Origin: Pseudomonas putida
GTDB lineage: Bacteria > Pseudomonadota > Gammaproteobacteria > Pseudomonadales > Pseudomonadaceae
Assembly: GCF_001976065.1 (NCBI RefSeq)
Contig: NZ_MNAH01000003.1
Span: 1 to 64,000 of the forward strand
Reading direction: 5' to 3'
DNA: 64,000 nt
The notes below the pieces were generated by a model. The model was not told the DNA's origin and searched no databases. It worked only from the letters and a program-made list of their open reading frames with translations. The position numbers and the translations under genes were made by a program. Positions 1-6,649 of this stretch are shown piece by piece. Position 1 is the stretch's first letter. Every line of letters begins with the position of its first letter.

Positions 1-2105
1 CCGAAAAACACCATGCGTTCGCCGAAATAACTGCCGGTCCTCTCACGTCCAAGTGTGTACATAAACCAGGCGCGGGAGTCGTGGACCTGATCGTCGAACA
101 GTGCGCGTAACAGCCCTTCCGGATGCGCGGCGTTGCGGCTTTCGTCGACATTGCCGCGCCGGGTTTCATTTTGATGATTGATTTCGCGCAACGGTGGCGG
201 GAATAACCGACTGACCCGCGCCTGCCCCGAAGCTTTCATTCGCTGTCGCTCGAACCGCACCTCGGCGGTCAGTTTCTGATAAAGAATCGACGATGCCATG
301 CCCATCGGCCCGGCGAATTTCAAGGCCTGTGGAAAGCGATCGTCGCCACGGTAGGCCTTGCCGAACTCTTCTGCCGCTTCGCGCAACTGGGTTTGTGCCA
401 TGTCGGCATCGAAATCCTTGACCCCAGGCTCCAGCGGCATGTTCGGTTCGCGGCTGAGAAACTCGCGAGCCCGCTGCTGCTTGCGGCGTTTTACGACTTC
501 TGCCTGCTTCTGATCGCGCTTGTCTTCGGCGCGCGCGCGATCCCCTTTGTCGGCTTCGAGGTCGCTCGCCTGAAGATAGAATGGGGTGTGCTTGAGGCTG
601 GCGAAGGCATAGCGGTCGATGCGCCAGGCGGTGATCCAGCTCATCTGCTCGCGTAGGACTTTTTCCAGGCTAGTGGTGGTGGGTAGTGGCTGGTAGTGCT
701 CAATCTGTTCGGCGCGCAGCGGTTGTTGTACGAGAGGCTGATCCAGGGTTAGCTGACGCCAGGCGTTGAAACGGTTAATCAGAGTTGGTGCAACACGAAA
801 CTCCTCCAATATCGCAAATTCCATAGTTCGCCAGACTTCATGGCGCAATTCGACTGGCAATGTTTCTTTCGGCACCTTCAAAGGAGCGCCGTGGGCGAAG
901 GCATCTGCATACAAATCGTTCAACGCGATCTGCGACAGCAGTAAACCGTCATTCTCGCCAATAGCCTTACCCTGATCCCCCGGCGGATACCCTCCACCCT
1001 GATCCGAATGCACGCCCGGATAAATCACCTCCACACTATTCGCAGGGTAACCACCCTTCTCCCGGCGAATGGACTCCAACGGAAAACTCAAACGTTGCTC
1101 GTGACTGGCAACAATGTGCAGACAACGCTTGACCAGACTGCTGGCGGGTAATTCCTGATTGCCATCGGCCCAACTCATATGGCCGTTGGCCCCTGGTACG
1201 ATATCGGCCAGACCAACCGAGGCCACGGTGTCCAGCAGCCCCAGGTACTCGACGCTGATTGGCAGGCGCAAATCGGACAGTCGCAACGCCAGCACCGGCT
1301 CGGACCGGGTCAACAGCTGGTTCAGCCAACTGACAAAGGCCCGCGCTGCCGAAGCACCACGGGAAAAACCATACACGTACAACTTGATACCCAGCAGCTT
1401 GACCTGCCCGGGTTGCGGTTGGGTCAAGGCGATGCGCAGCGGTTTCTCCAGGGCCCAAAGCTGCCTGTTGAGTTCGCGGCTGCGGGTGGCATAACCGTCC
1501 ATCGACTCCACACCTGCCCAGGTCCCCATGGCCTTGACTGCTTTGAGCAGGGCCGTGTTGTCCAGCCGCGGCAGCCCCAAAGTGCGGCGCAGGGCATCGA
1601 GGATCATCAACAGGCCCCAGTTGATCCGTTCCTCGCCATACCAGGCTCCCCCCAGTCCCAGAAGGCTGTAGTCGAGGTCGCCGACTTCGGTAAACGGCGT
1701 GCCCACACCGGGCATGTAGTACTTGAAGTACTGGCCGTTGCCGGTGCCTGCCGCATCGGTCAAGCCCTTGGCCCCGGGACTATGGGCGGTGCCGCCGGCA
1801 TGGCCGTCGCCAATGCTGGCGCGGAACATCCGGGCGATGTTGGTCGGGTGCCGGGGATCCGACAGGTAGAGGTCGTTATTGAGGTTATTGCCGGTGCCGT
1901 CGAAGAACAGGCTGATGTGCAAGGTCTTGCAGCACGGCGGCATCAGCCGGCGCCCGGCCGCCACGCACAAGGCATCGTGGTAATCCGCCTCCATCTGACA
2001 CTGGCGCCGGTTATTTTGATAGACCTGCGCGACGTTGCGAGGCAAACGTCCCTCAACGGGAAACGCCGGCGGAAACCAAAGGGGGGCGTGTTTCACTTCG
2101 GACAT
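1..2105 (-). CDS. DUF2235 (Tle1-like) type VI lipase effector, C-terminus beyond window
   Basis: Predicted alpha/beta-hydrolase of the DUF2235 family, which includes type VI phospholipase effectors of the Tle1 type. 701 codons are visible from the ATG at 2105 and the frame stays open to the left edge, so the C-terminus is missing. The N-terminal part has the family entry LHISLFFDGTGNN. The nucleophile elbow GFSRGAS puts the catalytic serine at S248. D292 in GLLDTVAS and H366 in GVHSDQGGGY complete a triad. The region after about residue 500 is charged and alpha-helical (many K/R/E/Q). The start overlaps the end of a truncated vgrG just upstream, which fits delivery by a VgrG spike. Membrane-lipid hydrolysis in a rival cell is inferred from the family; an immunity gene would lie outside the window. 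Confidence 0.88.
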   Translation of the reverse strand, partial: MSEVKHAPLWFPPAFPVEGRLPRNVAQVYQNNRRQCQMEADYHDALCVAAGRRLMPPCCKTLHISLFFDGTGNNLNNDLYLSDPRHPTNIARMFRASIGDGHAGGTAHSPGAKGLTDAAGTGNGQYFKYYMPGVGTPFTEVGDLDYSLLGLGGAWYGEERINWGLLMILDALRRTLGLPRLDNTALLKAVKAMGTWAGVESMDGYATRSRELNRQLWALEKPLRIALTQPQPGQVKLLGIKLYVYGFSRGASAARAFVSWLNQLLTRSEPVLALRLSDLRLPISVEYLGLLDTVASVGLADIVPGANGHMSWADGNQELPASSLVKRCLHIVASHEQRLSFPLESIRREKGGYPANSVEVIYPGVHSDQGGGYPPGDQGKAIGENDGLLLSQIALNDLYADAFAHGAPLKVPKETLPVELRHEVWRTMEFAILEEFRVAPTLINRFNAWRQLTLDQPLVQQPLRAEQIEHYQPLPTTTSLEKVLREQMSWITAWRIDRYAFASLKHTPFYLQASDLEADKGDRARAEDKRDQKQAEVVKRRKQQRAREFLSREPNMPLEPGVKDFDADMAQTQLREAAEEFGKAYRGDDRFPQALKFAGPMGMASSILYQKLTAEVRFERQRMKASGQARVSRLFPPPLREINHQNETRRGNVDESRNAAHPEGLLRALFDDQVHDSRAWFMYTLGRERTGSYFGERMVFF

Positions 2106-2371
2106 GACTGGGGCTCCGGCAATTGCAGTGGGGTCTTAATCGGATAAGAGAGCTTGGATGGCGGGAGATACAGGCTGAAACGGGCGTCCTTGTTGAGCAT
2201 CTGCTCGGCGCTGAGGTCCTGCTCGGTGCAGGTGAAGTCGATGCGGTAGCTGAAGGGCTGGCTGGGGTGTTCTTCGCCTTCGAAGGCCAGGACGTCGAAT
2301 ACGGCGTCGAACCAGCGGATGGCGAATTTGTGGCGGCTGTGGTTGAAGAAGATGCGCGTTTGGGTGCTCAT
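2093..2371 (-). pseudogene. vgrG: Truncated VgrG (type VI spike), N-terminal stub
   Basis: A 92-residue frame that starts like a VgrG spike protein: MSTQTRIFFNHSRHK, then DVLAFEGEEHPSQPFSYRIDF, recalling the gp27-like entry of the family. A full VgrG is 600 residues or more. Here the similarity ends near residue 83 (PSKLSYPIKTPL) and a short unrelated tail reaches a stop inside the first codons of the DUF2235 gene. The simplest reading is an internal deletion that removed the rest of vgrG and joined its 5' end to the effector gene. A longer frame begins at 2404, but MSTQTR at 2371 fits the family start better. An alternative is a deliberately retained short leader or adaptor protein, which the sequence does not exclude. 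Confidence 0.7.
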
Positions 2372-2542
2372 GGTCAGTCCTTCCTGGTCTGTGGGGAAAC
2401 GCACAGGAAGGGTTATGCTTTCACCCGGGTCCTGAGGGGTGAAAGCTTTGGTGAAGTTGAAGTAGGCTGAAAATAGGACGCTTCTGAGAATGGTGTAGGG
2501 CGTTTCTGTATTGGAAAACCGGGTTATCGGTGTCGGATAACC

Positions 2543-2632
2543 CTGTAGGAGCTACCGCAGGCTGCGATCTTTTGACGTTGATTTTTCAAGATCAAAAGAT
2601 CGCAGCCTCGTTGCACTCGACAGCTCCTACAG
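2543..2632. repeat. Inverted repeat of the CTGTAGGAGCT...GGCTGCGATC family
   Basis: The two ends CTGTAGGAGCT and AGCTCCTACAG are inverted copies. Inside them GGCTGCGATCTTTTGA and its inverted partner TCAAAAGATCGCAGCC form a second stem around a short loop. A single half-copy of the same family lies at 16984-17011. It is an intergenic repeat typical of fluorescent pseudomonads and may form a hairpin downstream of the DUF6124 gene. Confidence 0.8.
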
Positions 2633-2642
2633 AGGGTTAGCG

Positions 2643-2969
2643 CTATTGCTGTGGGTCGATATTGTCCAGCGCCCGATTGACCAGTAACTCCCCCACCACT
2701 GCCAATTGCTGAACCGACAGTGCCACATTGCGCTTGGAGCTTTCCAGATCGCAGGCCAGATCGGTGATGAGGACGTTCAGGGAGGCCAGGGTTTCGCAGG
2801 CGTGGCAGAGCAAGGTGGCGGTGTCAACGCCAGGGACGATGGTGAAGATATGGCTGACCGGATCGGATTGTCTGGGGTTACGCAGACGGGCGCTGACGGC
2901 GGGTTCGGTGATGTCGGAGAGTGGAGCGGGATCGAAGGGGTCGGGAGGACTGGGGGTGACCTTTTTCAT
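2643..2969 (-). CDS. DUF6124 family small protein
   Basis: A 108-residue protein of a family I know from Pseudomonas as DUF6124. It starts MKKVTPSPPD, has a variable proline-rich N-terminal third, then the conserved helical part (FTIVPGVDTATLLCHACETLASLNVL) and ends VNRALDNIDPQQ. No signal peptide or membrane segment is seen. The function is unknown. The ATG at 2969 is preferred over an upstream one at 3008 because the family starts there and a GGAG lies just before it. The gene is preceded by a long leader with hairpins (separate entry), so post-transcriptional control is plausible. It is probably transcribed alone. Confidence 0.8.
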   Translation of the reverse strand: MKKVTPSPPDPFDPAPLSDITEPAVSARLRNPRQSDPVSHIFTIVPGVDTATLLCHACETLASLNVLITDLACDLESSKRNVALSVQQLAVVGELLVNRALDNIDPQQ

Positions 2970-3120
2970 GGTGAAGCTCCAGTAGCAAGTTATGGGAGCT
3001 ATCCACACTCATTTCCACATGAGGGTGGCAGCTATGCGCGGTGTGGAAGACCGGGGCTACTGGAACCCGGCGCACTCGCGAGTGCCCCGCGCACAGCCGC
3101 CATAACACGACAATGTTGAC
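2970..3120 (-). promoter_or_regulatory. Structured leader region of the DUF6124 gene
   Basis: Read on the minus strand, the 150 bases before the DUF6124 start hold a stem at 3003-3028 (CCACCCTCAT pairing with ATGAGTGTGG around a six-base loop) and a perfect 14-base palindrome GCACTCGCGAGTGC at 3072-3085. Between them lies the GGGTTCCAGTAGCCCCGG stretch. I recall similar leaders before other DUF6124/DUF3077 genes in Pseudomonas, but cannot check this here. A regulatory 5' UTR is inferred. Confidence 0.45.
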
Positions 3121-3360
3121 ATAAAAAACGCCAACAGGTGTTTACGAGCGATTGCGCGCCAGTAGCAAAGGAACAGACTTCCACGTCCGACCACTGATTT
3201 CGCAGCGGCCGGAGAAGGTTATCGGCGCACTCCCCTGCGCACCAGTTCACCAATGCCGCTACGTTTCGCAGGAAATTTCCGAAGCAGATGAGGGCCCTTG
3301 CCTACGCAGCCCAGGGCATTTACGGCGGGATATCGCTACCAGTGGTAAATCGGTAAAGCC
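3121..3360. other. Intergenic stretch without a recognised gene
   Basis: The 390 bases between the DUF6124 and DUF4174 genes end with this piece. A TTGACA at 3116-3121 on the plus strand resembles a -35 box, but no convincing -10 box or reading frame follows it. The plus-strand frame starting at 3152 runs antisense into the DUF4174 gene and has no family resemblance. Confidence 0.4.
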
Positions 3361-3924
3361 TCAATCATCCGGCATTTCCGGCGGCTTGGCCGGTTTTGCC
3401 GGTTTGCCGTTTTTTGCAGCCTTGGCAGTCCCTTTGGGTGGAGGTGTTTCGGCAACCGGAGGTGGCGTTGGAGCTGCAGCTTCCTTCTCTGCCGCCGGCA
3501 AGGCATCGACGGTGTCGAAGATTTTCTTCAGGTCGACCGATCGGGATTCGTCCCCCGAGCTTTCGAGTTTCTTCTCGCCGTCCTTGCCCACCAGGATCAC
3601 TTTGGGCAGTGCGCCGGCACCCAGTTTCAGCGCACGGATCAAGGCCATGGTGTCTTGTTGGCCGAGATCCTTGCCGTCCAGTTGGCCAGACATGTTCAGC
3701 ACGCTGTAGACCCTGATATTACGGTCGGCGACCCCCTTCTTGTTGGCGGGATCTTCCAGCGACTTTTTCAGGTTGACCCACACGGGGTCGACGGTGCTCG
3801 GGGCAATCACGATCAGCGGCCGGGCCCTGCCCTTGTCGATATCCAGAGGTGAATCGCCATCGGCGGCGAACAAGGGGCCGGCAATCGCCAGCAAGGTAGC
3901 CAGGGTCAGTGACCTGATGAGCAT
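3361..3924 (-). CDS. DUF4174 domain protein with signal peptide
   Basis: A 187-residue predicted exported protein. A signal peptide (MLIRSLTLATLLAIAGPLFA) is followed by a DUF4174-type domain: RPLIVIAPSTVDPVW, then IRVYSVLNMSG and LPKVILVGKDGEKKL. This is a thioredoxin-like fold without the CXXC pair. The C-terminal 45 residues are low-complexity and rich in P, A and K (PPPVAETPPPKGTAKAAKNGKPAKPAKPPEM in part). An AAAAGGAG six bases before the ATG at 3924 favours this start over the ATG two codons upstream. The function of the family is unknown. It is transcribed divergently from the VOC gene. Confidence 0.8.
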   Translation of the reverse strand: MLIRSLTLATLLAIAGPLFAADGDSPLDIDKGRARPLIVIAPSTVDPVWVNLKKSLEDPANKKGVADRNIRVYSVLNMSGQLDGKDLGQQDTMALIRALKLGAGALPKVILVGKDGEKKLESSGDESRSVDLKKIFDTVDALPAAEKEAAAPTPPPVAETPPPKGTAKAAKNGKPAKPAKPPEMPDD

Positions 3925-4093
3925 GCGCATCTCCTTTTGTAATCCACGCTCTAATGATTGCGCATCGCGGCGTTCGTTCCGGTGACGCTTGGCAAATGTG
4001 TTTCACCTTGCTCCAAGCTTAGGTCAGGGCGGTCATTGCGCAACAGGCTGGGCTAATCTGAAAGCATGATATAAACCTCATGAGGAGCCGTGC

Positions 4094-4462
4094 ATGAGCG
4101 TTCGACTGAACCACACCATCGTCTGGTGCCGCGACAAACAACGGTCGGCCCATTTCCTCGTTGAACTGCTCGGCCTGGTGGCACCGGAGCCCTTCGGGCC
4201 GATGCTGGTCGTCAGGCTCGACAACCAGGTGTCGCTGGACTTCTATGACAACGACCCGCCGATCGCCTCACAGCATTACGCGTTCCTGCTCGGCGACGAC
4301 GAATTCGACCAGGCCTTCGCCCGCCTGCAAGCAACCGGGCAACCATGGTGGGCCGATCCGGGCAAGCAGCGGCCGGGTGAGATCAATGACCATGGCGGCG
4401 GACGGCGGGTGTATTTCGATGACCCGGACGGGCATCTGCTGGAGATCTTCACCCGCGAATAG
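4094..4462 (+). CDS. VOC (glyoxalase/dioxygenase superfamily) protein
   Basis: A 122-residue single-domain protein of the vicinal-oxygen-chelate superfamily. It has the two beta-alpha-beta-beta-beta halves expected: LNHTIVWCRDKQRSAHFLVELLGL at the N-terminus, and YFDDPDGHLLEIFTRE at the C-terminus with the metal-ligand glutamate of the family. The first metal-ligand histidine could be H8 in LNHTIV. The substrate is unknown; these small proteins are variously lyases, dioxygenases or antibiotic-binding proteins. A GAGGAG lies eight bases before the ATG. The gene converges on map, and the two 3' ends overlap by 14 bases. Confidence 0.85.
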   Translation: MSVRLNHTIVWCRDKQRSAHFLVELLGLVAPEPFGPMLVVRLDNQVSLDFYDNDPPIASQHYAFLLGDDEFDQAFARLQATGQPWWADPGKQRPGEINDHGGGRRVYFDDPDGHLLEIFTRE

Positions 4463-5243
4463 CGGGATATTCATCGCTGCTGTCAGGCCAGGCCGTCAAG
4501 ACTTGGAAGCCATCTTCAGTGACCGCCACCATATGCTCCCACTGGGCTGAAAGGGAGTGATCCTTGGTGACCACGGTCCAGCCGTCGGCCAAGGTTTTCA
4601 CGTGGCGCTTGCCCAGGTTCAACATCGGCTCGATGGTGAAAATCATGCCGGCTTTCAACTTCATTCCCTGGCCTGGGTAGCCGTAGTGAAGGATCTGCGG
4701 CTCATCGTGATAGATCTTGCCGATGCCATGCCCGCAGTATTCACGTACGACGCTGAACCCGTCATCTTCGGCCACCTTCTGGATGGCATGGCCAATGTCG
4801 CCCAGCGTAGCGCCGGGGCGGACCATGCGGATGCCGGCGCACATGGCGTCATAGGTCGTCTTGACCAGGCGTCGCGCCTCAGGCGCAGGTTCGCCCACGA
4901 AGTACATGCGGCTGGTGTCGCCGTACCAACCGTCCTTGATCACGGCAATGTCGATGTTCAGGATGTCGCCATCCTTCAACACCTTGTTCGAAGGGATGCC
5001 ATGGCAGACCACTTCGTTGACGGAGGCGCACACGGTCTTGGGAAAGCCGTGGTAGCCGACATTGCCTGGAATGGCTTTCTGCACGTTGACGATATAGTCG
5101 TGACAAAGCCGATCGAGTTCGTCGGTGGTCACCCCTGCCTGCACATGGGGCGTGATCATGGCCAGTACCTCGGCCGCCAGCGTGGCCGCCACGCGCGACT
5201 GGGCTATTTCTGCCGGGGTATTGAGTTTGACATTAGTCTTCAT
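4449..5243 (-). CDS. map: Type I methionine aminopeptidase (second, accessory copy)
   Basis: A 264-residue metallo-aminopeptidase that removes the initiator methionine of nascent proteins. The metal ligands of the family are all recognisable: the two aspartates in LNIDIAVIKDGWYGD, the histidine in GHGIGKIYHDEP, and the glutamates in FTIEPMLNLG and QWEHMVAVTEDG. Pseudomonas normally carries its housekeeping map beside rpsB-tsf, so this is probably a paralogue. The ATG at 5243 overlaps the stop codon of the upstream ParD-like gene (ATGA), so translation is likely coupled. A longer frame begins at 5303 but lies wholly inside the upstream gene. The pairing suggests a role linked to the ParD-like protein. 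Confidence 0.93.
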   Translation of the reverse strand: MKTNVKLNTPAEIAQSRVAATLAAEVLAMITPHVQAGVTTDELDRLCHDYIVNVQKAIPGNVGYHGFPKTVCASVNEVVCHGIPSNKVLKDGDILNIDIAVIKDGWYGDTSRMYFVGEPAPEARRLVKTTYDAMCAGIRMVRPGATLGDIGHAIQKVAEDDGFSVVREYCGHGIGKIYHDEPQILHYGYPGQGMKLKAGMIFTIEPMLNLGKRHVKTLADGWTVVTKDHSLSAQWEHMVAVTEDGFQVLTAWPDSSDEYPAIRG

Positions 5244-5506
5244 TGCTTGCCCCCGGACGTTGCATGAACCACCGCGCCTTGGCCAACATCGCCGACTGCG
5301 CACAGCTGTTTTACATCAAGGCCACCGGCCAGTTCGGCACGAATCAGCAGGCGGCAGATGTCGCTGTGATTCAATTCTGGATGGAGCTCGGCCAGCATCC
5401 CGATGCGCATCCAGTGTTCGGCTTGCGCATTGATCGAGCGACTCAGCGCATCGCTGGCGACGCGCAGGTTCTCATGCATGTCTTCTGAAATCTTGACGAT
5501 ACCCAT
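5240..5506 (-). CDS. ParD-like antitoxin family protein
   Basis: An 88-residue protein of the ParD-like family (PF11903 as I recall it). It begins MGIVKISEDMHENLRVASDALSRSINAQAEHWMRIGMLAELHP, a ribbon-helix-helix-like segment, followed by a short helix (HSDICRLLIRAELAGG). No ParE toxin is adjacent. The only partner is the methionine aminopeptidase, whose ATG overlaps this stop codon by four bases. An alternative upstream start at 5539 adds 11 residues that are not family-like. It may autoregulate the operon through its DNA-binding fold, as RHH antitoxins do; this is inference. Confidence 0.8.
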   Translation of the reverse strand: MGIVKISEDMHENLRVASDALSRSINAQAEHWMRIGMLAELHPELNHSDICRLLIRAELAGGLDVKQLCAVGDVGQGAVVHATSGGKQ

Positions 5507-5608
5507 CTGTTTGCCCAATACGAAATATATATGAAACATATACTAAACGTTTCGGGCGCGGCAGCGCAATTTCGGTCACAGGGTCCAGCCAGAAGAACAA
5601 TCAGATGT

Positions 5609-6334
5609 TCAACCGTGCATCAGCAAAGCACCTGGCGGAACCCGTTTGCGCAGCTTCTTGCAGCTGCCGGGTGGGGGCTGTTGCCCCGGCGGGCGATCGG
5701 CGAACCAGATGCGGCATTGGCCTGGGGGCGGCCAATGGCCGCGGGGAATCGTTATCTCATCGGACGCGGGCTCTGGTTCTAGCGCAGCCACCTTGAATTG
5801 TCCTGCGCTCTGTGGCCCGGCAGTCGCCGCGGAATCCGCTACGTGAGCGAAGTTGCCCGCGAGCGTGGCGGTGTCCGCAGCGGATGGTTCTGCAGCAGCC
5901 ACTTGCGCTTCGCGGGCCTTCTGTACGGCAACCGGGTTCTCCTGCACCTTGGGCGGGATACCCGAAGCCTGGGCCTGCTGCGCCGCCTGGATCAACTGGA
6001 GATTGCGGTTGCGTAACGCCTCGTTGCCAACAATCCGCATGTTCGAGCGCAACGCCAGGGTCTGCGCCTGTTGGTATTGCCCCTGCTGCAGGCGCAGCAC
6101 GCCGAGGTAATGCAGGGTCGCGGGGTTGTTCGGCTGGATATGCAGGGCACGCTCCAACGTGGCGGCGGCCTGGTCCAGCTGGCCACTTTCATACTGGCGC
6201 GAGGCGGTTTCGATCAGGGTGGTTGATGCGCTGTTGCTTTGCGCGGGCGTTTTTCGCTCGGCAGCCACCGGGCAAAACGACGCGACGGCGCAGAACGCCA
6301 GGATGAAGCTCGGCAGGAAAGGCTTGATTGGCAT
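5609..6334 (-). CDS. Exported TPR protein with a Pro/Cys-rich C-terminal motif
   Basis: A 241-residue predicted periplasmic protein. MPIKPFLPSFILAFCAVASFC is a signal sequence. Residues about 35-115 contain tetratricopeptide helices (YESGQLDQAAATLERALHIQPNNPATLHYLGVLRLQQGQYQQA). A low-complexity alanine/glutamate linker follows. The C-terminus carries the distinctive cysteine/proline motif PPPGQCRIWFADRPPGQQ then PPPGSCKKL, which I have seen on other small Pseudomonas cell-envelope proteins. The function is unknown; TPR repeats usually bind partner proteins. The gene is divergent from the ornithine decarboxylase gene. Starts further upstream (6373) would push the signal peptide inward, so 6334 is preferred. 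Confidence 0.75.
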   Translation of the reverse strand: MPIKPFLPSFILAFCAVASFCPVAAERKTPAQSNSASTTLIETASRQYESGQLDQAAATLERALHIQPNNPATLHYLGVLRLQQGQYQQAQTLALRSNMRIVGNEALRNRNLQLIQAAQQAQASGIPPKVQENPVAVQKAREAQVAAAEPSAADTATLAGNFAHVADSAATAGPQSAGQFKVAALEPEPASDEITIPRGHWPPPGQCRIWFADRPPGQQPPPGSCKKLRKRVPPGALLMHG

Positions 6335-6649
6335 CAGGGGGCAGACTCGGCTGATCTCGGACGGCACCGCCATGAAAGCAGGCCACCAGCACTGCTCGGA
6401 ATCTCCGATACAGGACCCTTACTGACCTCTCCTGACCCCCTGAAGTTCCCGTGCCACGGCCACTTCAGGCCAGGTTCGACCTCTGCCAATCGAGCAGCCG
6501 GGACCTGCTTCCAAACACGTCATTAAATGTTCAACTTCAAGAAAATGAACTATACCCAACTGGGCAATCAGTACTGACCCCGGCCCCAGGCACCTGTGCA
6601 GGCATGGCCCCGGTAACTCAACGTCAAGTAAGACCACGAGACTCTGGTT
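6335..6649. other. Divergent intergenic region before the ornithine decarboxylase gene
   Basis: 315 bases between two divergent genes, expected to hold promoters for both. On the plus strand a 16-codon frame, MFNFKKMNYTQLGNQY, runs from 6527 to 6577 and ends 72 bases before the decarboxylase start. It has no clear ribosome binding site. Enteric speF is controlled by an upstream arrest peptide, but this sequence does not resemble that peptide. Nothing else is recognised. Confidence 0.4.

Noticed and set aside
1179..2147. 322-codon plus-strand frame at the left end
   Set aside because: It lies opposite the DUF2235 lipase, which has a complete catalytic triad and continues off the window.
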